Positions 43,799-56,092 are shown, counted from the first letter of the stretch. The stretch: 64,000 nucleotides of DNA from Astragalus membranaceus (GCA_039519185.1 CM076849.1:118562587-118626586); one strand, 5' to 3'. Notes: generated by a model from the letters alone, not told the origin. Translations and numbers: made by a program.

Positions 43799-44875
43799 AT
43801 GGACAAAAGAGCAAAGACTGGCACATCTAGGAAGAGGAGGGGGGCCACACCATCAGAGGTTGACAGATTCAGGTCCCCCGTACATGAGGAGAGATACCAC
43901 CAAATGGTCAAGGGTAAAAAGATAAATCCAGAAAGGGCCTTCAACCTCAGCACGGGGGAATTCCCCATCATTACCTCCACTCTCCGGGAATTGGGTTGGC
44001 TCTCGCTCAACTCAATGATCAAACAGGCTAACCAATGCATGGTGAGAGAGTTCTATGCAAATGCCTACGGGGAGGAAGATAACAGAGTTTCAATGGTAAG
44101 GGGGAGAGAGGTGTCTTACTATTGCTGATTCCAGGAAGATAATGGTAAGGGGGAGAGAGGTGTCTTACTACTGCTAATGGTAAGGGGGAGGAAGATAACA
44201 GTCTCCTCGGGTTACCTACTACTGCTGATTGTGCCATGATGGATGCCTGAGACAGCAGAGGGGAGCACGATTATGAGGGTTTGCTGGGAGAGTTGTGTCA
44301 AGACCAAGGTAGCCATGGGACTACAAGCTATCATGAGAGGCCAGAGGGTAAATCTGGGGAGAGCCATTTCAGCGAGCATTGCAGAGATCGTCAGATGTCC
44401 TAGGGCTCGATTGGGGCACTGCTCTATCATCCATGCTTTATGTAGACAGCAGGGCTGCCCAGAGTACCCAGACGATCTTCTAACTGACCCCAGGGAGGGC
44501 ATCACAGCAGCATGGATCTTGAAGCAGCCCGAGGGGCCCATAGATGGAGCAGCACCACAGCAGCCAGCACCTCCAGCACCGCAGCAGCCAGCAGGCCCAT
44601 CTTACCGGGCGCAGTTTCAGACCGACTCCTCTTTCCAGTATGACCTCCTCATGGCCAGCTGGTGCGGGTCGTCTCTGTCATTGCAGCAGCAGGGCATAGA
44701 TACTTCACATCTCGCATCATACAGAGTCCACCGTGCGGCTGAGGAGTATATGGCAGAGAACAGAGCAGCCGCCGCTTCATCTTCATCAGTACCCCATGCA
44801 GAGCAGCAGCAGGACCCCCAGGATCCACTTCTTTCAGGGGATGAGTATTTGGAGGAGCACATTTCATTTCCTTGA
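43799..44875 (+). pseudogene. 'Putative plant transposon protein' ORF, disrupted by tandem repeats
   Basis: From ATG 43799: a basic start (MDKRAKTGTSRKRRG), RYHQMVKGKKINPERAFNL, FPIITSTLRELGWLSLN, then REFYANAYGEEDNRV, the hallmark of the legume 'putative plant transposon protein' domain (Transposase_32-like) found in Athila-type elements. At 44075-44230 a repeated segment (GGTAAGGGGGAGAGAGGTG with CTTACTACTGCTGATT, about three copies) brings in stops. The C-terminal part (44243-44875) is open in the same register: MRGQRVNLGRAISASI, LGHCSIIHALCRQQG, then a Pro/Gln/Ala-rich tail and SGDEYLEEHISFP. Function unknown. Confidence 0.7.
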
Positions 44876-45300
44876 GCAGGAGGCTCAATTTATTTTACTC
44901 TTTTATTCAGACATTTTTACTCGCACTTTTGGTTGTATTTTGCCCTATTTTGACTTTATTTCGCACTTTGGTCTGTACTTATTATTATAACTTACTCTGT
45001 GATATTGAGGCACCACTGCCCTATATTTTGTTTTTGTTTTGTTAAAGCAGCTTCAATAGTGATGATGTGTGGCATTTGGGGTCGCATGTTTGCATTTTTC
45101 CTGTTGACACTCGCACTTCAAGTTTTATCATCAAGTAATAGCAGGGGTCATGACAAACGTTGCAGAAGTTCTTTATCATCTGTGAGCAGCATCTCTCAAG
45201 TTCCATCTCTATGATCCCAACTGTGAGGTTTGAGCCTAAACACGTTCTTATATATTGTGTGTATTCCTTGCCTGCATTAGTCTGCAGAACTTGACATTGT
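44876..45300 (+). other. 3' non-coding part of the Athila-like element
   Basis: T-rich, without ORF. It ends where the second Ogre-like LTR begins, so that element was inserted into the Athila-like one. ATTGT (45296-45300) would be its target duplication; the partner is outside. Confidence 0.5.
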
Positions 45301-46443
45301 TGTAATACCCTAGTTTTGTCCGATCAAAAATGAGAGATTTTATTTTTAATAAAAATAATAATCTTTTTTATTTTCATGTCATGTATTATTTTATTTTAGT
45401 TGCCACAAGTTTTTAACCAAAAAAATATATTAAGTAGAAGTGAAGAAACAAAAAATAAGCAAAGGAGGAGATGGAGGGGGTCTGCCAAAAAAAGAATGGA
45501 GGTGCAATCAGGACTGGGCCATCAGAAACCCAACCCAATAGAAAAAAGGCTAGCCCAACTCGCCTAACCCTAAATCTCCTCCACCAAACCCTAACCCATC
45601 CAACCAACCCATAACCCATGACCCAACTCCTCACCAAACCCTAATTCCCTCCTCTACTAGCCAAATTCGGCCACCCCACTCAAAAAACCCTAAAAATTTT
45701 AACTTCCCCCCTTTACCCTAAAAATCGTCCACATTCAATCCCCCCCTTAACCCTAAAATTCGGCCACATTCACTCCCCCTCCTAAAAATTCGACCCCACT
45801 CCCTCTTTTCCCTCCTTGGAAGTTGCATTTTTTCCTTTCCCACACTCCACCTTTCCTCTTTTCTCTCAACTCCCCACTTCCCCATACTCCACTTCCCCAT
45901 ACACGCCTCTCCCCTCTCTCTTCTCTTCCCAACGGCTCCCATCTCTCTCTCTCCTCAATCTCACGCTTCCTCTCATCATTTCTCCTACTCACACACCCTT
46001 CCTTCTCTCCCACTCACACACACTTCTCTTTCTCTTTCACTCATCCTCCCATTTCCTCTCTCTCCCCACTCCACGGCCCCCCATCTCTCTCTTTCCTCTC
46101 CCACGCTCCTCTCCCTCACACACCTCACTTCACCTTCACACACTTCCCATCTTTCCTTTCATGCCTCTCACTTCCATTCCTTCTCTCCTCTACACACACC
46201 TTCTCTCTCACATGCCTCCATACCTCTCCTTTCACTTCCCTCCTCTCACAAGCCCTCTTCTCACCTTTCCCTTCACCAACCACTCTCACGAAACCCTAAG
46301 ACACCACACCCTTTTCCCTCCTCAGAAATTTCTGCTCTCTCTGTCATATCAAGCCACAGTCTCAAGACAAAGAAGAAGCAACAAGGTATGGTGAAGAACA
46401 GTTCAAAAAAAGAGAAGCACAGGACTAAAAAATCCGGTTTTAT

Positions 46444-46451
46444 GGTATAAA
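46444..46451 (+). promoter_or_regulatory. TATA box of Ogre-like element B
   Basis: TATAAATA in the context GGTATAAATAGAGGCC. Transcription would start about 30 bp downstream, leaving roughly 1.8 kb of LTR (nested element excluded) in the leader. Confidence 0.75.
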
Positions 46452-47486
46452 TAGAGGCCAAATCGTGGCCACCAAAGGGGGATTTTGGAGAGGAAAAAAA
46501 GGATTCTGGAGAGTTTCAGAGAGAACAAGGAGTGAGAGAGTTGTTCTTTTTTTTTCTTTCTTTCGTTTTCCTTCTCTTTCTGTGAGTTTCCATAGTTTTT
46601 TTTTATTATTATTTTTTATTGTTGCTGTTGTTGAGATCTGAGAGAAATCTATGTTCAGAGTTCCTGGAATTTGAAGGTATTATTAATGTCTTTCTCTTTT
46701 ATTCATTGTTGTATCTGTAAGATCTCTGCACCGTAGAAGTTGATTTGTTAATGTTTTTATTCGTAATGTAGAATCGGTTTTGTTGATGTTTGATCTGTTA
46801 ATGTTTCTTGTTATCGTTTAAAAAATACTGAGCATGTACAAAGGTTGCATATTACCATTTCGATGAGATTCCATATTCAATTTTAAAGTCCTTTGTTAAC
46901 AATATCGTGAAAACCTTTTTTAGGACTATATCGTGAAAATCTTTTTTTAAAAAAAATAATAATAACAACTGTGGTAACCATTTCCGAAATAGGTGTTTAG
47001 AATCAAACGTTTTAGGACAAGCTAATAAGTCGATGTTTTGAAAAAAAAAAGAGGGGTCAATCGGAGGCGCATTTTTAGCGAGAAAATCTTTTCCCACCGA
47101 ACGTTTTCTTTTAGCATAGGCGATAATTGACTCCATCAAAACCACGTTTTTTTGAAGTAAATTAACAAACCAATCAGTCAAAAAGAACTAAGCAATCGTT
47201 TTTAAGCGTCAAGCTGCTGTTCGCACCCCCACGTTTTTAGTAATATAGCACCCCCGTTTGATAGTCAGCCCAACTCTCGTACAAGAGTCCAAAAACCAAA
47301 ATACTCAGTTTTGAACGCTACAAAGCACACCACCCGTTTTCAGTTAATATAACACCCCCCTTTTAATTTTACACCCGCTTTTTCTAATTATAACCCATTG
47401 CGTTTTTTATTACATCATATTGCCTTCAAACCTTTTTTTTTCGAACAATCAAACTCGCGTAAAAAAAAAATAGGTTGTTACTAATG

Positions 47487-47825
47487 GTCACTCTGAGCTT
47501 AGCTTGTTTGATCGATAGGGCTAACCTTCTTTTTTCAAAGCGGATTAGTAGCGGTGATCACTCTGAATTTATTCGTTTGATCATCGCAAACACCCGCCTA
47601 AACTTCAAGAAATTTTCAGTTAATAGAATACAAACGTAATCTCAACTCCCTTTTTAAAAAAAAAATCACGCTTCCCAGTAAGCATTTTTCAAACAAAACG
47701 CTCGATCGCAAACCGGGTATTTATAGCATTCACTCTGGGCCTAGCTCGTTTGAACGCTGTAAACACTTTCTTTTTCGAATAAGCCATTAGTGGTGACCAC
47801 TCTGGATTTATCTGTTTGGTCACCA
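47487..47825 (+). repeat. Array of four hairpin units in the Ogre B LTR
   Basis: Stems: ATGGTCA/TGATCGAT (weak), GCGGTGATCA/TGATCATCGC (47551-47560, 47578-47587), TTTATAGCATTCA/TGAACGCTGTAAA (47720-47732, 47751-47763) and TGGTGACCA/TGGTCACCA (47791-47799, 47817-47825, perfect). Loops of 17-18 nt all begin CTCTG and end GTT. It sits at the same relative place as the array of element A, before the TACGTAG module. Confidence 0.75.
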
Positions 47826-48539
47826 TGAACGGCCTCTAGTTTTCGCAAACCTTTCAATAAATAAAAAATACCAACACACAAATATTTTCTACCCGAGAAC
47901 TACGTAGCTTTGATTTCTCCATTGTAACACCCCTTTCTACCCATCACTTTGTTTATAAAAATCAGAGTTTAAAAAAAATGCGTTCATAGGGAATGTTACA
48001 CATACTTCAATAAAACGTCGCTTGTCAATTTTAAAACAGTTCAACTCAGTAATCATGCATTCACGTAGCACGTCACAAATAAAGAATCTCGAGCCTCAAT
48101 TTAACGTCGCTTATAAAACTCAACATAACAAAACCAACTACGCAGCGGAAAATAATAAATCATAACAGAAGAGTCCACATGGACATAACAACCAAAATAA
48201 TCATTAATAAACGTCGAGTTCGTTTCCCCCCCCTGAGTGCTACGTATCAGAGCATGACGACTCGACTCAAGAAGTGAAGCTAAGGCATTCACTGGGAATC
48301 ACCTGCACGTTACCAACACGGGGGTAACATTCAAACAGGAAAGGGTGAGCATCATTTCAATCCATATAATAGAAAATATGATAAGTACTAATCGTAGGCT
48401 ACGCACTAGAACAATCAACATCCAACACATTAAATATCCACATCACAGTCATCATTCACATCACTTACAATAACTCATCTCACATCATGTAGGCTTATGA
48501 AATGCAACCCACTCGCGGGCATATGCATGAGGTACCTTT

Positions 48540-48990
48540 TCATAAAACGTCGCTTAGCCACTCAGGCCTCATCGTCACTTAGCCACTCAGGCCTCAAAAC
48601 GTCACTGGGTTTATGCATATGGGCATGAGACACTATGACATGCACCACTCACATCGCACAAACACAACAATTACTCAAACCATAGTCAACTATGTGACCC
48701 GTCACTTACCGGTTTGCTCGCAAAGAGCACAGCACCTGTCAAAGTCACAATCAGCACACAACGTCACTAGGCCATTTAGACCTTAACATCACTTAGCCCT
48801 TCGGGCCTCGAACGTCACTGGGTTTTCATCGTCACTTACACATAGGTATCAATCAACTCAAATAATAGCCACCGAGGGCAAAAACGTCATTTGACTAGCC
48901 ACCAAGGGCATCCTCGTCATTTACACATCATTATCATCAACTTTGGCCACTAGGGGCAAAACAGTCATTTGACTAGCCACCAAGGGCATC
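48540..48990. repeat. Minisatellite of CGTCACTTAGCCACTCAGGCC and GACTAGCCACCAAGGGCATC units
   Basis: Several short-period repeats, also present at 53585-54045 in the other LTR. Confidence 0.8.
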
Positions 48991-49289
48991 CTCATCAAAA
49001 TCATCATTTTTGACACTACCACGTTAAAACTGTTGTTTATACACCAAAAAGGGATTTTTAAAGAGCTCCATATCATTTTTCAATGTCACTGGGACGATCA
49101 CCGGGGACGGCCACTTGGGCGCCCACAAACAATCAGAAACTAACAACTTTTTATTTTAAAAATTGGACCCATAGATAGACAACGTAAAAAGCTTCACGAC
49201 ACTTTTCGAATCGTTCAAAACGGACGTCTGAGTCAAAAGTTATGCTAAAAATAAGTTTGGGAAAAATCAAGCAACATTCTGAAAATAGG

Positions 49290-49570
49290 CGCCTTAGGCG
49301 CCCAGGCAACCAGGCAACACACGCACTGGCGCCCAGCGCCCAGGCGCGCACACACGCACACCCGCACACGCCACAGGCGCCCAGCGCCCAAGCGCGCACA
49401 CACGCACACAACGCAACACATACGGGCGCTCAGCGCCCAGCGCCTGGCGCCCAGCGCCTTGGCGCAGCACACACACACGCGCATGGGCGCTCAGCGCCCA
49501 GCGCTGGCACCCAGCGCCCAGCGCCCAGCCACACAGAGAATTCGCAACACCCAGGCGCCAGGCGCCCTTA
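49290..49570. repeat. CpG-rich GGCGCCCAGCGCC block in the LTR
   Basis: More than ten GGCGC-centred units mixed with CACACACGCACAC. Duplicated at 54336-54616. It yields Ala/Pro/His-rich ORFs on both strands that are repeat by-products. Confidence 0.85.
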
Positions 49571-49829
49571 CAGCAACTAAAATCACCAAATTTTCCAGCA
49601 ACTTTCCAAAACACCAAAAACTGATTTTTAGCAACATAACTCATCAAAATCTTATATTTTTTCAACACTCAAAATAACACTTAGATTAATCAATTAACAA
49701 AATTCCTTTGAGCACTATCATCACATCACCTTGGTGCCCTAGGCGCCTATGCACCCACTCACCAAATTTACGAAATCTCCAACACTCCCACATACCAAAA
49801 TTCGCAAAATCAAGAACACATCAAGAAAT

Positions 49830-49869
<40 letters not shown>

Positions 49870-50009
49870 TCCAACAACTCGCATATCATGAAAATCAACA
49901 TCAATAACCTATCAAGAACACATCAATGATTCATGGCATGCATCAATTCGCATCTATATATACATATGTAAAGATCAACACCAACAACCTATCAAGAACA
50001 CCTCAAATT

Positions 50010-50068
<59 letters not shown>

Positions 50069-50605
50069 ATCAACATCAACAACCTATCAAGAAGACATCA
50101 AGAAATCTAGTCTAACCCTAGATCTAGGACTCATCATGTGATCTATTAGATAGAATGATAGAGCTCCCCTAACCTCGAATTAGATGAATAGGATCTCTAG
50201 AGACGATCACGAACGGAGCCATGGCAACCGGATCACACCTTCTCCTTTCTCCTTGGAGCTTTGCGCACTTCACCTCTCCTCCTCTCCTCATGGGCGCCGC
50301 GCCCTCCTTCCCTTCCCACTCTCTCTATTCGCATTTTTCCTTTTTTTTTTCTCAAATGAACCAAAACCTTAAAATCTCAGCTTTTATATGTGCTTAGGTT
50401 GTCGGGCTTGGATTGCGGGCTTCCTCGCAGCTTAAGCCCAATTTAATTACAACACCTTATCCGATTCCAATACTGCTCCTTATTTTATTTAAAACACCTT
50501 ATACTCATTTTAATAAGTAATAAATAATAATTATATTATTATTTCTACCACCCAATTTCTTTTAACTAATTAAATAAATTAATCTATTATTTTTGGGGTG
50601 TTACA

Positions 50606-50619
50606 ACTCTCCCCCACTT
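50606..50619 (-). other. Polypurine tract of the nested element
   Basis: On the minus strand AAGTGGGGGAGAGT lies immediately before the 3' LTR. Confidence 0.8.
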
Positions 50620-52947
50620 AAAGGAATTTCGTCCTCGAAATCCACCTGTCAACGCCAACACTCTCCCACTAAGGTCACCTAGACAACTAGTGCTATCATT
50701 CATGCTGATTACTATTGCTCTGATTACCGGCGGTAAGTGCTTGGGCGGCCGTCCCTCCTACTTGTTCAGCCAGGTAACTTCAAGCAGTAATAATCAGACT
50801 CACTCTCTACTCCGCTGCGCTACTCTGATAAACTAGCTCGCATCCTACCCCACTCATCTACCCATAAGGATAACAAAATACTTCAATCATCATAACATCA
50901 CAATGAAATTCACAGGGTGCATAACAGTCGTACAACAAGTCTCATAATTTTAGTAACACGACAACAACATCCACAAACAACTCTGCCACTCAGGCGACAT
51001 CAACAATTACAACTGCCACTCAGGCGACATCAACAACTACAATTTCAACAACAGAGCAACATCATCAACGACAACAATATTAACAACTCAGTCACACAAT
51101 CGGGCACTAAGGCACCGGCAACGGTTAACAATCAAATTAGGCACAACTCATAAAAATAGGGGCAGCGCATAAGCTAGGAACAGTAATAGTACTTTTCGGT
51201 ACGGTGAAAGTAATTTTTTTTTTTTTTTAAAGACAGCAACGATGATCTTTCAGGAAACAACAACAATCATCTCAGGAGGACAGCAGCAGTAGCTTTCAGA
51301 AAACAGTAATAATAGTCTTTCGAAAAACAACAACAACAATAACATCAACAACATCACGAGGAAGTTTACTAAACGTGTAACTATAGCAACAACAATAGTT
51401 TTTCAGGAAGTGACAACAATAATTCTCGCAAAAACAGTAACAATAGTTTTTCAGAAAAAAAACTGCAACAATAATTTTCAATGCTACTATCAGTATCCAA
51501 CCATAAAATTGTCTATGAGTCGTTCAAAAGCAATTTTCAAAATCTCTTCATCCTTTAGACTCCAAACCACCAAATAGGACAACTCATAAAAATAGAGACA
51601 GTCAACAACCCAAAAACAGGCACAACTCGTAAAATAGCAGCAGTGTACAAAAGTAGGGACAGTAACAGTTATTCTTGAAAGCACTGACAGCGGCCTTAGG
51701 AAGCAGCAACAACAACTTTTAAAAAGGTAGCAACATTCATTTTCAGCAATAGTCATTTTGCAGAAAACCATAACAATTATCCGAATAAAACAGCAACATT
51801 ATTTTCTGAAAACAGCAATGATCATTTTTCAGAAACAGCAACAATTATTTAAATAAAACAGCAACAGCAGTTTAAACAAAACAGCAGTAGCATTCGACTT
51901 TTTAAAACAGCATGGCATTTATCATTCAAACAGCAATAGCAAATAGATCAGGATAATCCACGAAGCATTATCAACTAAGTACACAGGAACACGGTTAACA
52001 TTTAAAACCTTATTACAACTAGTCAGCCCAAAAGAATAGTTACATTAACATTTACAGTAATTAGTTAATTCGGCCCAAGTGCACAAGCGTCCAAAATGCA
52101 CATTTTTAAATCTTAAGATTTTTAAAACCACGTAACGCATATCGCAAGAGTGCAACTGCTAAAACAAAATCCGAATCGTTTATAAAAGTGATTTTCAATG
52201 CTAATCTCGGTATCCAGCCAATTCAAGGAGTAACGACCAAAAAGATTTTGTCATAAAACTCAAGCATACAAGACTCCATCTTGAGGAAAATTAGGCAAGT
52301 CAAAATAGCAGTCACATGAGACGGTAGTCCTCAGCTAAAATTGTTACATCAAATTGCGGTCTTTTCCAAAAAGAGTTGAGGTCAAAGTTATAGCACTCAA
52401 TGAGGATATTTTTCGTTTGTAGTGATTAAAACGCTACGACAGTTATTAGTGCAGCAACAGCTTGAGATAGCTTACAAAAATAATATTTTCACAACGCACT
52501 CGGTTTTTCAAAACATCACACATATTCACAGGATTTTTCGTAAAAGCTCAGCGTCGACCTCTTAAAATAGTTCGGACACATCAACATAAGAAAGTACATG
52601 CGACTTAACAATCCACAGCAAATGCGATTAATTTGACATTTTATGTAAAACACACAGAGCTCAATATCGACTAAAACACATGTGAACATTTAAACAACAT
52701 GACAATTCATTTAGAAGCACACAGCAATAAGGTCAACAATAAGGATCACAACAGCAAAACACAGTTCTCACACTGAATACACAATAGGGCACACAGCACT
52801 AGTAGGGAAATCTCCCCCACTAGTTCACTTACCAATAGAAACTTTCCGGTGTACCTGCAACACAAACAACGGTCAGCACTGAAAAGACAACAGTTGGTCA
52901 CTATCTGACACAACGACTCGACGACTCGGCCGAACAGACCAACCATT
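50620..52947 (-). other. Non-coding interior of the nested element
   Basis: CAACAA/ACAGCAACAAT-rich low-complexity sequence (about 50930-51930) and AT-rich remainder. No gag, protease, RT or integrase motif found in any frame. Confidence 0.8.
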
Positions 52948-52959
52948 GCTCTGATACCA
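52948..52959 (-). other. Primer-binding site of the nested element
   Basis: TGGTATCAGAGC on the minus strand, initiator-Met type, four bases after the end of the 5' LTR. Confidence 0.9.
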
Positions 52960-52963
52960 CTAA

Positions 52964-55047
52964 TGTAACACCCCTTTCTACCCATCACTTTGTTTATAAA
53001 AATCAGAGTTTAAAAAAAATGCGTTCATAGGGAATGTTACACATACTTCAATAAAACGTCGCTTGTCAATTTTAAAACAGTTCAACTCAGTAATCATGCA
53101 TTCACGTAGCACGTCACAAATAAAGAATCTCGAGCCTCAATTTAACGTCGCTTATAAAACTCAACATAACAAAACCAACTACGCAGCGGAAAATAATAAA
53201 ACATAACAGAAGAGTCCACATGGACATAACAACCAAAATAATCATTAATAAACGTCGAGTTCGTTTCCCCCCCCCCCCCTGAGTGCTACGTATCAGAGCA
53301 TGACGACTCGACTCAAGAAGTGAAGCTAAGGCATTCACTGGGAATCACCTGCACGTTACCAACACGGGGGTAACATTCAAACAGGAAAGGGTGAGCATCA
53401 TTTCAATCCATATAATAGAAAATATGATAAGTACTAATCGTAGGCTACGCACTAGAACAATCAACATCCAACACATTAAATATCCACATCACAGTCATCA
53501 TTCACATCACTTACAATAACTCATCTCACATCATGTAGGCTTATGAAATGCAACCCACTCGCGGGCATATGCATGAGGTACCTTTTCATAAAACGTCGCT
53601 TAGCCACTCAGGCCTCATCGTCACTTAGCCACTCAGGCCTCAAAACGTCACTGGGTTTATGCATATGGGCATGAGACACTATGACATGCACCACTCACAT
53701 CGCACAAACACAACAATTACTCAAACCATAGTCAACTATGTGACCCGTCACTTACCGGTTTGCTCGCAAAGAGCACAGCACCTGTCAAAGTCACAATCAG
53801 CACACAACGTCACTAGGCCATTTAGACCTTAACATTACTTAGCCTTTCGGGCCTCGAACGTCACTGGGTTTTCATCGTCACTTACACATAGGTATCAATC
53901 AACTCAAATAATAGCCACTGAGGGCAAAAACGTCATTTGACTAGCCACCAAGGGCATCCTCGTCATTTACACATCATTATCATCAACTTTGGCCACTAGG
54001 GGCAAAACAGTCATTTGACTAGCCACCAAGGGCATCCTCGTCAAAATCATCATTTTTGACACTACCACGTTAAAACTGTTGTTTATACACCAAAAAGGGA
54101 TTTTTAAAGAGCTCCATATCATTTTTCAATGTCACTGGGACGATCACCGGGGACGGCCACTTGGGCGCCCACAAACAATCAGAAACTAACAACTTTTTAT
54201 TTTAAAAATTGGACCCATAGATAGACAACGTAAAAAGCTTCACGACACTTTTCGAATCGTTCAAAACGGACGTCTGAGTCAAAAGTTATGCTAAAAATAA
54301 GTTTGGGAAAAATCAAGCAACATTCTGAAAATAGGCGCCTTAGGCGCCCAGGCAACCAGGCAACACGCGCACTGGCCCCCAGCGCCCAGGCGCGCACACA
54401 CGCACACCCGCACACGCCACAGGCGCCCAGCGCCCAAGCGCGCACACACGCACACAACGCAACACATACGGGCGCTCAGCGCCTAGCGCCTGGCGCCCAG
54501 CGCCTTGGCGCAGCACACACACACGCGCATGGGCGCTCAGCGCCCAGCGCTGGCACCCAGCGCCCAGCGCCCAGCCACACAGAGAATTCGCAACACCCAG
54601 GCGCCTGGCGCCCTTACAGCAACCAAAATCACCAAATTTTCCAGCAACTTTCCAAAACACCAAAAACTGATTTTTAGCAACTTAACTCATCGAAATCTTA
54701 TATTTTTTCAACACTCAAAATAACACTTAGATTAATCAATTAACAAAATTCCTTTGAGCACTATCATCACATCACCTTGGCGCCCTAGGCGCCTATGCAC
54801 CCACTCACCAAATTTACGAAATCTCCAACACTCCCACATACCAAAATTCGCAAAATCAAGAACACATCAAGAAATCAACATATATATATATATATATATA
54901 TACATATTCCAACAACTCGCATATCATGAAAATCAACATCAATAACCTATCAAGAACACATCAATGATTCATGGCATGCATAAATTCGCATCTATATATA
55001 CATATGTAAAGATCAACACCAACAACCTATCAAGAACACCTCAAATT

Positions 55048-55095
<48 letters not shown>

Positions 55096-55133
55096 AAGAT
55101 CAACATCAACAACCTATAAGGAACACATCAATT

Positions 55134-55200
<67 letters not shown>

Positions 55201-55737
55201 ATCAACATCAACAACCTATCAAGAAGACATCAAGAAATCTAGTCTAACCCTAGATCTAGGACTCATCATGTGATCTATTAGATAGAATGATAGAGCTCCC
55301 CTAACCTCGAATTAGATGAATAGGATCTCTAGAGACGATCACGAACGGAGCCATGGCAACCGGATCACACCTTCTCCTTTCTCCTTGGAGCTTTGCGCAC
55401 TTCACCTCTCCTCCTCTCCTCATGGGCGCCGCGCCCTCCTTCCCTTCCCACTCTCTCTATTCGCATTTTTTCCTTTTTTTTTCTCAAATGAACCAAAAGC
55501 TTAAAATCTCAGCTTTTATATGTGCTTAGGTTGTCGGGCTTGGATTGCGGGCTTCCCCGCAGCTTAAGCCCAATTTAATTACAACACCTTATCCGATTCC
55601 AATACTGCTCCTTATTTTATTTAAAACACCTTATACTCATTTTAATAAGTAATAAATAATAATTATATTATTATTTCTACCACCCAATTTCTTTTAACTA
55701 ATTAAATAAATTAATCTATTATTTTTGGGGTGTTACA
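52964..55737 (-). mobile_element. 5' LTR (minus orientation) of the nested element
   Basis: 2774 bp, nearly identical to 47923-50605. It is longer mainly through a poly-C run near 53268, an extra AACAACCTATAAGGAACAC/(TA)n unit near 55095-55195 and longer (TA)n. Confidence 0.92.
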
Positions 55738-56071
55738 TCCATCGCACCCGTAGATACGTAGGAGCAGGGGCCCACTCCTGTCGAGCGCAAAAAAAACTAA
55801 AATTTTTATTAAGTCTTCCTTTCCGATTTCCGCAAACAATCAAAGTGGGTAAGCAAAATATCTTCTTTTAAAACTAACTTTTTCTACACATTAAATTAAA
55901 AGGTAACCTTTTTAGGATGTTGCGGGGTGCTAGTACCTTCCCCGCACTTAATCGACCCCCGAACCCAAAAACAAAGGTTTTTTCAATGTTTTCCTAAATA
56001 TAAATATTGATGGCGACTCCATTGTTCAAAAACAACGAAGAATCCCTCCTTCGGATTTTTCGGTCGCTACA
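55738..56071 (+). mobile_element. 5' LTR of Ogre-like element B, right part
   Basis: Resumes the LTR after the TCCAT duplication with GATACGTAGGAGC and a CAGG/CCTG hairpin (55765-55768, 55777-55780). It ends CGGTCGCTACA at 56071. The final part resembles element A (GGTGCTARYACCTTCCC..). Confidence 0.88.
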
Positions 56072-56073
56072 GC

Positions 56074-56092
56074 TGGCGACTCCACTGGGGAG
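56074..56092 (+). other. Primer-binding site of Ogre-like element B
   Basis: TGGCGACTCCACTGGGGAG, two bases after the LTR end. Same type as element A. Confidence 0.85.

Larger units (their letters stand above)
45301..47922 (+). mobile_element. 5' LTR of Ogre-like element B, left part
   Basis: Starts TGTAATACCCTAGTTTTGTCC. It has a long C/T-rich tract (about 45780-46370), a TATA box at 46444-46451 and a hairpin array (47487-47825). It is interrupted at 47922 by a nested retrotransposon and resumes at 55743. Without that insertion the LTR is about 2.95 kb. Confidence 0.88.
47923..50605 (-). mobile_element. 3' LTR (minus orientation) of the nested element
   Basis: 2683 bp. It contains CGTCACTTAGCCACTCAGGC-type repeats (about 48540-48970), a GGCGCCCAGCGCC-rich block (49290-49570), two (TA)n tracts (about 49833-49863 and 50015-50065) and a minus-strand TATA-like ATATAAAAGC (about 50382-50391). 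Confidence 0.9.
47923..55737 (-). mobile_element. Non-autonomous Tekay-derived LTR retrotransposon (LARD-like), 7.8 kb
   Basis: Two near-identical LTRs (47923-50605 and 52964-55737) with TGTAACACCCC...GGGGTGTTACA termini, a minus-strand PBS and PPT, and a perfect target duplication TCCAT (47918-47922, 55738-55742). Removing it joins the TACGTAG module of the Ogre B LTR. The 2.36-kb interior has no gag or pol. Just inside the PPT the minus strand reads GATTTCGAGGACGAAATTCC, which I recognise as the end of Tekay/Del polyproteins, so this is a deletion derivative mobilised in trans. LTR differences are mainly in (TA)n and poly-C runs, indicating a young insertion. Confidence 0.92.

Noticed and set aside
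45816..46394. 192-codon Pro/Ser/Leu-rich ORF and an overlapping one
   Set aside because: Lies in the C/T-rich tract of the Ogre B LTR upstream of its TATA box; open frames in several registers show it is compositional.
49242..49580. Ala/Pro/His-rich ORFs of about 110-130 codons on both strands (also 54288-54677)
   Set aside because: They arise from GGCGCCCAGCGCC and CACACGC repeats open in several frames; no domain, and duplicated with the LTR.
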